Part shown: piece by piece, positions 1 to 12,200 of the stretch
How positions within the stretch are numbered: position 1 is the first letter of the stretch
Layout: each line of letters begins with the position of its first letter
Assembly (NCBI GenBank): GCA_013397455.1
Contig: VYZB01000134.1
Span: 1,532,964 to 1,596,963 of the forward strand
Source: Crotophaga sulcirostris
Taxonomy: Eukaryota; Chordata; Aves; Cuculiformes; Crotophagidae
Reading direction: 5' to 3'
Length of the DNA stretch: 64,000 nt
The notes under the pieces: model-generated
Database searches by the model: none
Seen by the model: only the letters and a program-made list of their open reading frames with translations
Told to the model about the DNA's origin: nothing
Translations under genes and position numbers: made by a program

Positions 1-3000
1 CCCAAACCAAAAAAATAAGAAAATCCAAAAAGCAAAACAAAACAAAAGCAGAAAAAAATAGTCCCCCAAAACATGAAAAATCATTGCAAAGGCCTCAACC
101 AAAAAAAAACCCAAATGCACTACTTAGAAATGGAAGGGGGTGGCAATTATAAAACACCAATACCACAATATGAATAGACCAGGCACACCGCCTCGCAATT
201 TCGGCGCAGTGGGCTATGAAGAGGGGTGAAAAAACAAGGCCAGGACTTCCTCATGCAATTTTGCTTATTTGAAAACTCCTCCCCTTCCATACAGAGTTTT
301 TGCAGGGCTGGGAAGCCACTGCCACTCTCTGTAGAGAACCTTCGGAATGGGGTGTGCCCACATGGGCCTGTCCCAGTGTTGGTGCCCCTTTCCAAGGGGT
401 TTAGCAAGGGAGTGAGGCATGTGTTTGTGGCTTCCCTGCAGGGTGTCCCTTGTGTCCTCAGAGAGGGCTTGATTTTGGACAACAAAGCAACAAATCCATG
501 GGTCAAAGGTTCATGTTTTGTGGCCACAGGCTCATGGCTCACATCTGGAATGCCCCCAGAGATGGGCAGGGGCATGGGTTTCTCGAACGGGCGTGTATTA
601 CAGGGCAGGACCACATCTTCCTAGCAGCCTCTAAGCCCCTGACATGAAGTTTACTGGCAGACCAGAGTGAAACAGTGTCTGTGCACAGCCATAACCTGAC
701 TCGCAGAGCCCATGGGACATGATGCACCTGTGCGTGCTTGTGGTCTAATGCATAGCCAGGTGCCAGGTGACTCTTGATGGATGTTTGCAGGTTGTCTGGA
801 AGATTTCAGTCATTTCTAATTCAAAATAAAACAGTGCTGGATCTACAGAGTCTCCTCTGTGGTTTTTCACAGGTTTGAGGATGTCTGTATGTTGCTTGCA
901 AGGCTTTTGTTTTTCTTACTCCCTGTCCCTGGCTGTGCTGACTGTAACTAAGAGGTTGAAAACATGCTGGTGTGGAAAAGAGACTCCTGACAGTAATTAA
1001 AACACAAGATTATTCAGAAGGAAATGACTGAAAGGGTACAGAACAAAAGTGAAGCCCAAGAGGAAACACTGTTACTTTTTGGAAGAGCTGTTACTTTTCT
1101 TGAGGTAATTTTGATTTTCGCTGCTCCCTTTTCCTCCACCCATAGAGCCCAAGGGCTATGATTTATGGTAAAGGCATGCAATGCAGGCACCAGCAGAGGT
1201 ACAGTCACACTAGGCTTTCCGATTGCTTTCTTGAATTTTAAACAAGCACCTATTTACTTCTCTTAAAAAAAGGGAGAGAGTGGGTGACTAAAGCCAACAT
1301 AGAAATGAAGAAATTGGCCTGCACAGTTCAAAGTGCATTTGAGCCAATACATTTGCTTTAGCTGACAGTTTTTAATGCCTTTTATACAGTTATACCTAGC
1401 TTAACTCAAGAAAATGTAAAACACTTTCTCCCTCCATTTCTTTTATTCTTTAATAAAAACCAGACACTTCAAAGTTTTATTAAATTTTTTTTCTGACCAA
1501 AATAAAATGGTCTTGTCCCTGTGACAAGCTTAGTTTTGACACAGTTGCATCGCATTTTAAATGACAACGCATCTCCCTTGAAAAGCGCTCCGCCTAGTCT
1601 GCAAGGATGCATAGATGTGGTGTGACACGGTGGCAAGGGGGTCTCTCTCCTACAGGAACCATCTGGCAAAGCCCCAGAGGGTGTCTGTGAGATGATGTCA
1701 GTCTCTGGTGTGTTTCCTTGCTCCCTCACTCGCTGTAGTTGGAAAGATGAGGGTATGTGCTGCCATGGTGTCATGTGCACATATGTCGATGCTGCTGCTG
1801 AGAAAATGTTCATCTTTGTCTCTCAGCCTCTGCACCTGCAACATGTCCTCTCTCCACTCCTCGCCTTGCCCTGGGCTGGCACTGGCATTTTTGTCACTGC
1901 ATGGGGACTCAGCTAATTGATCCAGATGAAAAATTAGCTTTTTTCTTTCAGTAGAGTTATTTCTTAGGCAAGCAGTTCCTTCATCCTCACCCAGCAGCCT
2001 CTTGAATGTGAGTTCCAGCACAAAGAAGGGGCCTGCTTTGGGGAGAAATGAAAGGCCAGCACAAGGAGAAGTGAGAGTGGTTTTTTGGCAGCGGTAACCT
2101 CTGTAATGCTCACAGAACAACACGCACAACAGGAACCAAACACTGTCAGTAGGAGGTGAGACAGGTAAAAGAATATTGGAGTAACAAGCAACAGTCACGT
2201 GGGTCTGCTCACAACCTTTTGCATTAGACTTGTTAATCCTTGGTTTTCCAACTTGAAAGGCAAACTCCATCAGAATTTCGTGGCATGAAGATTTAGACAT
2301 CTCTGGCAGGAACCAGGCAGAGGGGTGGCAGCCTGCCTTTGCAAGCTGCTGGATGCTGCACGTCAAGTGGGGGTGCAGCCCCTCTACACTCCTTCCTCTC
2401 TTTCCTCCCCCTTCTCAAGCACCACTGCAGCTCTGCTGAGCACCCACTCGGCTGGCCGGAAACTTTGTTGGCAAGAAAGGCAGCACACCAGGCATTATTC
2501 CACTGTCTTACAGGAACTCGACTGCAGTAAATGTTGTAAAACCAACCACAGCTTATTAGTCAGCCTACAGCAGATCTAAGGCTATGGACAATATTCTTTT
2601 CTAAGTACTCAAGCGCTCCACTTTTGTAGTTACTAAGAAGCATGTGCTTCAGAAATCAGTATAGTCAGCTATCTAGAGTAAATGTTTGATTGTGAACATT
2701 TCCTGTTCGCTCTCTGGGTTGTTTAATGGAGCTTAAGATCAACGTCCTCTCTGTATTATCAAGGACATCATGCTGTGGATAACGTGTTTCCCACTGCATT
2801 CTTGCTAACAGGCCAGTTCCAGCCTCTGCACCTGCCCATGAGTGGAGCAACATGCCCCCATAGCAAGAGAATGTGGGAGCAAGATCAGGGTGAACAGGCT
2901 GTGTTCAAGTACACCAACTATATTTTCAGAGGCAGCTATGGACTGCTCCAGGCCCAACAGGGAAACAAGCTGACAGAAAACTGAGAGGAGGGAAGGGTTA

Positions 3001-6000
3001 AAACGTACCCTTCCTACACCTCATTGCCTGCACTTGGATCAAAATAACTGCAGAGGCCTCTGCTACTTCATGTTTCCTAACAGTCCTGTGGTATACAAAA
3101 GGATTTTATATGGTGAAGGATATTGATATTTGAAATTCTTAGATGGCTTATGTAGCAGTGACGCAAGTACATGCAGGTAATTAGAGACACTAGGCTTTTT
3201 GTTGGAAACAGCAGCTTTAATGTCACTTTTGCTGTGACAATACCTTTATTTTATTCATAAATCATATGCTTTGGCTGGCTGCGTTTGTCCTACAGAAAGG
3301 AAAACTGAATTTGCTAATTAAAAAGAATGAGGAGTTTTTTTGCAGAGTATTGCAGAGAAAGACCATATCCTTTTTATTTTCACAGGACAGAAAACCTGGG
3401 TAAGCAGGAGCTGGGAGCTGCTGCTTGGGTGGGTCAGCTTGAATTTCTGCAGTAAAATACAGAAGGAGATTAACTCCAGGCAGGCTCCCAGTTACCGCAA
3501 GGACCTTTTTGATTGTTTCCTTTGCACAGCTAATGAAAGACTGACAAGCTCAAGCTGGGCTTGCCACACTGGTGCTTCTGGAGAGCCGGTTGCAGTGTGT
3601 TGTAACCAAAAACATCCGGCCATCCTTTACACTGTCTGTGCAGCCAGCAGATCTTTCCCTGACCAGTGGGATGGACCCTGGATGCCTCAGCATGGTAGGA
3701 GGGACCCCTTAGCCCCGCTGGACATCAAAGGTGGCCAAAGGGGTGCTTACTCATAGGGGCCACAGTGGCAGATCTGGTCACACACAACCCTCTCCCTGTA
3801 TGCTGATGAGGATTTTGTCAGGAATGCAGGTGAACCCAGAGTAATACTTTTGCATAAATTGTAGTGAAAAGGCCACGACCACTCTGTTTATGAATTCAAC
3901 CCAAAGGTCAAGAGGCGCTCAAGGCAACGATGTCAGGAAACAGAAAAGCGGGAAGTGCCCCATGCAGCGCGGCTGCCTCTATGTTCTGCCGTAGGCCTTG
4001 CAAGAAGCTGTGGCTGCAGGGAAGGAAATTAGCAGTGGGGATCAGCTCTGGGAACCAGGCTGGGTTACAACCACCCCCTCAGCATGGTATTCATGTTATG
4101 CATTATTTATTGTTGTGAGGTAAGTAAACAAATACATCATTGCATAATTGGCCACAGGGATCCCTGAAGAAACACAGCTAACATCAGTGGGGAGGCTGTA
4201 ACTCCCCTGCTTGTCTCTGCTCCCTGCTTTCTATGCCCAGAAGAGAGAGGTGACGGTGTAACTCAATGCTCCTTTTCCCTAATTCCTCTCTCAGTTCTTC
4301 CCTTCCAAGGAGTGAGGGCCTGTGGTCACAGTAGAAAAGAAGTATATTTAGTTCAAGCTAGGCTGGATCTATGTCTGTCAAAGCATCCTAAATAAAGGTG
4401 AGATTTCACAAATTCAAAATACTGTAGCAGCATGAATGAGTGGGTGAAAGGGAGACCCAGAACAGAAGTGCTGAAGCGCTTTTCTTTCTCAGCAGCAATG
4501 ATTACTTCCCATTAAGGAAGTGATTGTAACTTCTGAACTGTTCTGGCATAAAGTCAGAAGCAACACTGAATACCAGAACTCCATGTCTAGAGCAACAAGT
4601 TCCTCAGATTTTATAACTTCTGCCAGGGCAAGACAGAGTAATTGGAAATACACCTGACTAAGCTCCGTTGGTCATTGATCTAAATAAAAAACAATAAATA
4701 TGTTATTTGTCTTGAAATTGAAAGCCCATTTTTTAAAAGCAAAATGAATAGTTCTTGGGATGGAGGGAAAACCAGCATGTGTGTAACTTTGAAACAAATT
4801 TTTTGAGAAAGATACGTATTAATATGTGTGCATAAGATTGCTTTTATATAGCACTGACACCTGAAAAAGAACATGATTAGAGAAATTACTTTAACATCAG
4901 AAATCTGTCATCTTTCTACCGCTTGCAAATCTCATTTTGTTTGATTTAAAGCTGCATCTATCAAAGTAAGCATGTGCTTAAGCACCTGCACTTTAGTTCC
5001 GAGGAAAAGAGCCTCTGTAGACCTTGTGTTTTGGGGGAAAACCTGCAAATAGAGACCTGAAAATATCAAAAGTCATGTATTCTCCAATATTTTTGTCAGT
5101 AAAACCTCATGATATCTATGTTAGTTCTGTAAATCCAAAGATTTTTATTTCAAACACTGATACCCCTGGCAATAGCAATATTGTGGCTCTGCAGTGACTC
5201 TTCTCAGGTTCCAAATTGCACACTGCAAATCAGAGAATCAACACTCACGCTGCTGCTGCTGTGCTGGTGGGGCTATCTGTCGGGTCACACCATTATCTCA
5301 GTCGTGGGACTAAGCTGACTTCATGTTCCTCTTCCTTCCCCAAAAGATGTGAATTTCTTTTTCAGAACATAGCGTATGTCCCAGAGAGCTGCTAAACTAT
5401 AAAAGAGTGGGGAGTGATGTGTCATGTGCTGAAAGTGAGAAGCAGTGATCAGGTGGGAATACTAGGTTACACCATACCTTACTGCGCCTACCTCTAACCG
5501 CTTCATGTCTTGTGTCTGAGCCTTACCCAAGGTGCATTTCTAAAGTGTACTTTTATATGTCCTTTCCTATCTGGTGAGGGGTCCCTCGGTTTTTCCTTCC
5601 TGGCAAGACTGGGCTAAATCCCGCCTGCCAAGGTACCTAAGAAACCAGTTTCTCTGCTTGAACAGGTTTTAAAAAAAAAGAAGTATTTGTTCAAAATGTC
5701 CTGGACAATTGCCCTGGTCCCTGCAAAAGCAGCAAGAGTTTAGCAAGACAGAGGTGGAAATCTTTCTGCAAGAACTCTGCCAGAAAAGAGCCTTTTCCAT
5801 TTGTCTGTTGGAATAAATATTTATTCATTTAACAGAGTACTTCGGAGTAGAGTGATCCTCCATGTCTAGACATAACGAATGACCATAAAAATGAATTCAG
5901 AACTGTTTAAAAGCAGGGAACATCTGTGCCCGGCTGCAACTCACAGGTTCAGGAAAAAGAACCAACTTCTTTATTGGGTTAGATGTAGCAAAAGCAAAAT

Positions 6001-7440
6001 CTTTATTGTTTCCTCACATGTTATCCACAAGATATAAATTGTCTGCTTGTAGCAGTGTTTCTTTTTTGGGGGGGAGGATTTTTTTGATTTTTGAGGTGCG
6101 GGCAGGTTGGTGTTATAATACGGCATTTGTGAACTTCTTTGTGATTGCATGTTCTTAGCAAATTTTCCACTCCACTAAAAGCCTATGCATTATTCACTCG
6201 TTCATGTATTATTTATTTATTAATCTTGAGGAAGAGTACTAGGAAATTTACATTTACAGTGACAGCTAAGGCAACCCTGCAACTATTTCTTGCCTGCCAA
6301 CAGTTGCCCCACAGATAAAGCACAGGCTGAACTCCCATGGTTTTTCACTAAACTAATTCTAGTCTTCTTATTTCCACCACTTTTCTACTGGCAGGACTCC
6401 AGCCTCTTGAAAAGCTCCTCGTTATTCACATTAGTGTAAAAAAAATTAAGAACGTGTCTAAAGATTGACAAATTCAGGTTCTGGAAGGCTCAGCAAGGAG
6501 AACAAATTCCAGCATGAAGGGCCCTTCACAGGGAACACAGTGTCAGCAGCCTATTCTTATTTAAATCAAAATGGCTTCAGTTTGAATTAAGGTTCTGGAG
6601 TGGCTTTGTTGGTTTTCTAAGGGAAAAAGGGAATTCCTTAGGTAACCAGATCTCAAACCAGCTGTGGCTGTAGCATTAAAAACAGTATGTGAAATTCTAC
6701 ATAAAAATAAACCACAAGCCTATGCAGGTTGCAGAGTATTGGAATCCTGATGCGGGTTCGTTCATGACAGCAACTGCTGCTGGGAGGCCTGGAGCCACCC
6801 TCCACTCAAGAGCTGTCCCACCAAAACGTGTTGCAGAGGTGAGCCAGTCACCAGCTCAGGACACTTGGCTCACCTATATCACGAGTCGTGTGGTACTCAG
6901 GCTGTGGGCTTACCCTCAAGTGAAGGATCTCAGACTGCTGCTGGGCCATGATAGCTGAAACTTTGTGTGAGTTTTCTGTTAACAAAGTCTTTCCTGATCC
7001 TTTCCGTTAGTTATTTTTCCTACTCCACCTGTAGGTCAAATAGGCAATTGCACTGTTTTAACGTTTACCTGTTTAATTTCTATAATCAACTTATTGGCAG
7101 TAAATTATACTCCCCCTGGCACAGCCAAAGTTTCCACACAGGGAGGGTCCTGTGTCACAGTGAAAAGATATTTTTCTTTAGTTGCAATATTCATGTAACA
7201 TTAACTGCAAAATAACATCTTTAATAACAGAAGACTTCTGGTATTATTTTGACAGGCAAAGTCCAGAGTTTTTCCCATAGAATTGGTCTCTCTAAGCCTA
7301 TGTATTCCAGTCTTTAACAATATCATATGTATTTTAGCTCACAAAACACAGCATGACAGCCCTACCAAAAACCAGTTAAGAGTTCACACTCTTCACACAT
7401 ACTTCAGCAGTATAATACTGATCTTGCTGTAACTCAAGAG
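1..7440. other. No recognisable gene (probable intergenic DNA)
   Basis: I recognise no gene or repeat family here. Roughly 200-4300 is visibly richer in G+C than the rest of the window and carries several open frames on both strands, the longest being 1698-2366 on the minus strand. None resembles a family I know, and none is bordered by convincing splice sites that continue into another exon. The first 110 bases are A-rich. A 16-bp perfect palindrome of alternating A/T character sits at 5812-5827, and T-rich or A-rich tracts occur near 6060-6090 and 6205-6225. In mammals the gene following SV2C is IQGAP2. I see none of its exons, so its 5' end, if the order is conserved, would lie below coordinate 1. 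Confidence 0.5.
1698..2366 (-). other. 222-codon open reading frame, unrecognised, probably chance
   Basis: This is the longest ATG-to-stop frame in the window. The translation has no recognisable domain, no signal peptide, one short hydrophobic stretch around residues 75-90 (LLPVSPPTDSVWFLLCVLFC) and an ordinary acidic/basic C-terminal third. It lies in a locally G+C-richer segment where stop codons are rarer, and another open frame overlaps it on the same strand (1964-2191). No upstream promoter-like element or polyadenylation signal is obvious. It could be a lineage-specific gene or an exon of an unannotated transcript, but chance is the simpler reading. Confidence 0.15.
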
Positions 7441-7442
7441 TA

Positions 7443-7467
7443 CGAGGTCCGACACAAAAAAATCCCA
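7443..7467 (+). repeat. Mariner terminal inverted repeat, left copy
   Basis: This copy begins directly after a TA target dinucleotide and matches the right copy at 8018-8042 in inverted orientation, with two substitutions in the first 20 bases. It marks the 3' end of the element relative to the transposase remnant. Confidence 0.85.
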
Positions 7468-7507
7468 AGAATGTGCCTGTAACTTTTTATTTAACAAATT
7501 AAGAAAA

Positions 7508-7820
7508 TTAACTGTGATCACTTTCAAAATAGTTCCCTTCTGAGTGGACACACAGCTGTGCACAATGCTGCCAATGATCAAAGCAATACCACAGATCATT
7601 TTCTGAAATGTTGTTGAGGATCTCTGTTATTTTTGCTTTCGTACCTTCTACCAACAAAAAAATTGATTCCTTTGAGCACCAGGTTGATCTTTATGAAGAG
7701 GTTGAAATTGCAGGAAGCCAGATATGGTAAATAGGGTGGGTGCTGAAGTACGGTGATTTTGTTATTAACTAAAAACTGCTTCACAGACAAAGTTTTGTGG
7801 ACTAGCACATTGTCTTGATG
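7508..7820 (-). pseudogene. Degenerate mariner transposase, C-terminal half
   Basis: Minus-strand translation gives HQDNVLVHKTLSVKQFL followed by HPPYLPYLASCNFNLF. These are the familiar mariner motifs around the second and third catalytic aspartates of the D34D triad. Counting from the Asp in HQDN, 34 residues separate it from the Asn in SCN, exactly the D34D spacing, so the third catalytic Asp has become Asn. The usual Pro-Asp before it is also changed (PY). Further on, the C-terminal block NDLWYCFDHWQHCAQLCVHS with its NYFES ending is in a different frame, so at least one frameshift lies near 7596-7620. The stop (TAA) is at 7508-7510. The gene is dead as transposase. The first catalytic Asp region was lost with the internal deletion or is unrecognisable. 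Confidence 0.85.
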
Positions 7821-8017
7821 TTAACTCTCTGGTCACTCTTGTATAACAACATTTTCCAGCCGAGGGTAGGAAAACATCTATATTTGAATATGCATCCACT
7901 CATAGTGAGTGCAGTGATTGAGTTGAACTTTGTCTGCGACAGGTTAGAACATGTTCTATAACCATTTCTTTGTCTCTCCCCATGCATTCTTGGTTTCTGA
8001 GCTTTAGGCTTAGTTTT

Positions 8018-8042
8018 GGGGTTTTTTTTGTGTCAGACCTGG
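8018..8042 (-). repeat. Mariner terminal inverted repeat, right copy
   Basis: This is the inverted partner of the repeat at 7443-7467, followed by a TA at 8043-8044. The run of T at 8023-8030 corresponds to the A run in the left copy. It lies on the 5' side of the transposase remnant. Confidence 0.85.
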
Positions 8043-9269
8043 TATAGCAATACCTTACTGTTCTTTGGTCCTATTCCAACATCTTTACTAATAGCTAGCA
8101 ACCTTTTTTTTTTTTTTCTGAACACATTCACCATTTTGTTTAAATTTTAAAACTCTGATTTTAGCTAAAGACTGAAAGGTTGATGTCAAATGTCTACTGT
8201 ATACTGAGTACTGGGCTGCTGAGTAATTGCTCTCAAGGAGCCTGAGCGTTCAATATAATTTTACTGCACAGTAACAAAACAATAGAGAGGCTCCAGCCCC
8301 ACCTTGTCTGACAATCCCTCAAATGTATATGGTGTGCCCATCAGGATCCCAGCAACAGGGGCTTTCCGGTACAGCTGTTACCAGAACACATGCATCTGGA
8401 CACATGACACTTGCTAGTCTGCCATAAAGTCAAATATGGTCAAAGATGAAGCCTCAGTTTATAGCAAAGGGCTCATCCTTTGTGCCTTGGCTCTTGCTTG
8501 GGTGCTGAGGATTATTTACCTTATTGCCAGAATTATTTGGAGTATTTTTAAGAATCTCAGGCACTATTTATTTTTGGGAAAGAATGACTACATTAAGGTG
8601 GTTGAATACAGTTTTGAAGATGTGGTCTGTCCTCTCAATATTTATGCTTTGCTAGAATAGTTCAGAGTTTTTTGCTATGGTGACAAGGCGGAAGTTGATG
8701 ATAATTTCTGTACCTCCATATGGACAAGTGATGTAATTCATAGACAGCAGCTCACCAAAGGCAAAGACCTGCTGGATGGTAAGTAAACCTGGGAAAAAAA
8801 GCTCCTAACTGATCTGTAATCCTACATACCAGGAGGATTGCCTTTCAGATCATCTAGCTCTACCATCAACACTGCAACACTGTTTGCAAGCAACACCTCG
8901 AGGGAGTCCTTGCGGGAGGGTGTGCAAGAACATCCTCTCAGAACTAAACGATGTAGCTAATATGACAGTACACTAACAGCTTTATCTCCAGGATGCTGGA
9001 GAAGGGGAAGGGGGTGTATTCTTTGTTTTATCTGATTTCTCACTCCTAGTCTCTGTAAAGTCCATTCTGACTGCAAATAAAAGGATTTTTTTACTTTAAG
9101 TCAGGAACCCCTCGAAACTCCCGGGGTTAGGTGGTTCACGGTCTGTACGGGTACATAACACAATCGAATACATTATGATACAACCTGTTGTAGAATCCAC
9201 AATTCAGAGCTATTGTAATCACTGACAAATCTGCTATTATTCTGCAATAATACAACTCTGTGCATTAGC

Positions 9270-9296
9270 ATGACACTTTTTTAATTAAAGTGTCAT
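9270..9296. repeat. Perfect inverted repeat, 10-bp arms, 7-nt loop
   Basis: ATGACACTTT at 9270-9279 pairs exactly with AAAGTGTCAT at 9287-9296 around a short T/A-rich loop. No transposon ends or coding region are recognisable nearby. It could be a chance hairpin. Confidence 0.6.
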
Positions 9297-12200
9297 TTGC
9301 CTGTGGGAGAGTTGAGATTAGATCTGTGCCCTGATCTGTATCTGATCACAATTCAGATAAAATAGCTGCACATCCAACCAACATTTTAAGTGGTAACAGC
9401 AGACATTTCACACTTCTTTCTGCAGCTAACGATTCTTAAGTACCCATGTCTTTTCAGGATTGGACGGGGTATTTGAGGAATAATTTGAAAATTCCCAGTT
9501 CTATTGCTAGAGGTGCCACAGTCTGGTTTTTCTGAAGGATAGCAGAAGTTACGCATGGATTGATAAGGCTGACACTGGTTTGTCTTTCCATTTTCAAAGC
9601 TGGAGATATTGCCTGGATTGATTAGTGTAGGCATTTCCAGATGTGATTTGTTCAGGCATTACTCTTGATGGGAGCAGCTACAGCTTCTGCCTCTAGGTCT
9701 GAAAGCAGGGACTATATTTGGCTTTCTGAGCAGAAGTCATAGAGCACTTCAAAGTTGGCTGTATACCCTACTGCAGACAATAGGGGTACACAGATTACAG
9801 ATGACAGACCTTTGTGTCTGCATAATTCAGCAATTGTTGTGGTCAGTTCCTTATGTTAAGTTCTATCCTTCTCTCCCAGAAAGTCTCTCTGTACTAGGGC
9901 TTTTAGTGTCTTCCTAAGCTATTTTGCACTTATAACTTTAGTCTGCAATGATAATAGAAAACTATTGCTGCAGTCCTAATCACACCAGTTAAATTCACCC
10001 ATTTTGAAAGCTGTAAGTAACATGATGTGAAATGCAACTGCACGTTTTCTGTAGAAAGAGTGGATTCATTAGTGTTCTTTGAAAGAGGAACTTCAAGCCA
10101 ATGTTTCTTTTCTCTGTTGTCAATATAAAGTGCTGTAAAAAAGTTCCAGAGATCACTAAATGGTATGGGAAGTAGTTCAGGGTAGATATTGATCTCACAT
10201 CAGCCCAATATATCATGCGCACAATTTTACAAATGCAATTGATTAAATAATAATCATAGCCTAGTTGGTATCCTAAGGGAAAGGAAAGCATATGGAAGAT
10301 GCACATGATCTCTTCTAACATTTGGTCTACACACCGCATCAAATACCACAAAACGTCTCCTCCCTTTACATTTGCATCCACAGCCTCTGCGTACTTGTCT
10401 TGCCTCCCACGATGTATAGACACACACACTGCTCTGAATTAAGCATCACCTTTTTGCTAGCATAAATATGTCAGCCAGGAGTATATACATGCATGATGTG
10501 AAATTCTTTGGAGAAATGCAGTCCTACAAGCCATAGTGTCCTTTCTGCAGGACGATGTGCTCCAATACAAGATTCCCTGCTATTGTAGGTTTTTTAGAGA
10601 TTCGGTGAAGCTTCTGAAAGGTACCTATGAAGAAGAAGCACAAATCTTCTCCTACACTCCCTTTTGGGTTGTTATCTTATCTTCTGAACAAAAGAGGTTG
10701 ATTTCTTCCCAGAATGAGACCAGAAGACACAAGCATGAAAACTTCATTTCCACTAGAGAATGAGAGAAGTATACTAGCGCACATAGATGAGTATGTACAT
10801 CTGAAAAAACTTAAAATGTGGGTTAGTACCTCTGCTCGTGGTGCTTAATAAATGGAGAAACTTTTTTCTATACTGTACCACAGAAGACTCCAATTGCCAA
10901 AGGATAATTATAAAATCATACATGTCCCTGGTTGCTGAGTTTTGTAGACAGTGCTCTTGCATAAGCTGAAAAACACTTAAATTCAAATGTAGCTTAACTT
11001 TTCCCTATTGTTCACACAGATGAAGAGGCTCATGTATTTTGTTTAGTCTGTCATCTGTTTGGAATAACCTATATTTGGAAATATATTTCTGATTCAGCTA
11101 TGGAAATGGCAGAATATAAATAACTCAACAGATTTTTATTATTTTCAAGCTACCACATCTGATCTGCCTCTTTTTGAGGCACTTAGTCCACAAATGCAAT
11201 GAAAACCTAACGTTGTTGCAGTGCTGCTACAGGATTTTGGGTCTGGAATGTTTTTTTTTTTGCTGAAAACCATGTTATTCCAGTAATTTAGGTTATTGTA
11301 TAAATTCCAATTCGCCTTTTGGATGCATGGACCATCATACCTTGCAGCAGTATGCTTTTCACACACAGTTAGATTAGACCCTGTGGGTCATAACCTACCC
11401 CTGCAGTTCAGCTATATGGTGAAAGGCCAGATGTCTATTTTGTGCAATTACGTACCATAAAAATATGAATCACAGATGGTTAACTAAAAACCTTTGTCTC
11501 TTGCAACCATAGCAACTTTTGACTCTGCCTGTTTTTTACAGTCATTTACATTTCTTTAATTTTATTAACTTGCTTTGTGTTTTTCTTTTAATACAAGTTC
11601 AACCTCTGTTACAGGCACTAAATATGAGATAGATAGAGAGCATTTATAAAAGAACTAATTAATGTAAAACAACTGTTTCCAGTATTTTGTGGCTAGTGAA
11701 AAATGATGTTACAACTATCATCACACCTGACATATATTCATTGCAGAGAACAAATCTTTATTTGAATATAGTGGAGCAAAAAATGTCCCTTTATTAATCT
11801 GATGTACACTAAATAACTTTGCATTTGTTACATGGATGATAAATATTTGGCAGATAAATTTATAAACACTTCCACGTTTTATAGATTTATACTGTACACA
11901 GTCATCCTACACAGAGCATGCCCTTTCACAAGTATACAGACAGCTTTCCTCAGGGGACTAAATCAAAACACTTGGTCAAACATTTTGGAAGTTGGCAATC
12001 TGACACAGAGGAGCATACTGGAAAGATGAGTTCACAATTGTACCAGCTGGACTTGAAATGAGAAATCCAGAACTCCAAAAGAGAATTTATCAAGGCACAT
12101 ACATGCAAACACATATACAATAGGGATGACTGTAACCTGTTTTACAGGAGATCATACGCAGTATATAAGAAAACAAACAAAGATAGAAACAGAGATGTCA

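Larger units (their letters stand above)
7443..8042 (-). mobile_element. Internally deleted Tc1/mariner element with both terminal inverted repeats
   Basis: Both ends are visible. The left end begins CGAGGTCCGACACAAAAAAA and the right end, read on the opposite strand, begins CCAGGTCTGACACAAAAAAA. That gives 18 of 20 identical bases. Each end is flanked by a TA dinucleotide (7441-7442 and 8043-8044), the target duplication expected for mariners. The element is only about 600 bp, against about 1.2-1.3 kb for an autonomous mariner. The N-terminal half of the transposase is missing, so this is a deletion derivative that could only have moved with help from another copy. The family resembles the avian Galluhop / Mariner1_GG type, but I assign this from memory of the terminal and protein motifs. 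It lies downstream of SV2C, outside the coding exons. Confidence 0.88.

Noticed and set aside
8436..8660. Plus-strand 74-codon frame with a hydrophobic stretch.
   Set aside because: No family resemblance, no splice context, and hydrophobic runs are common in AT-rich chance frames.
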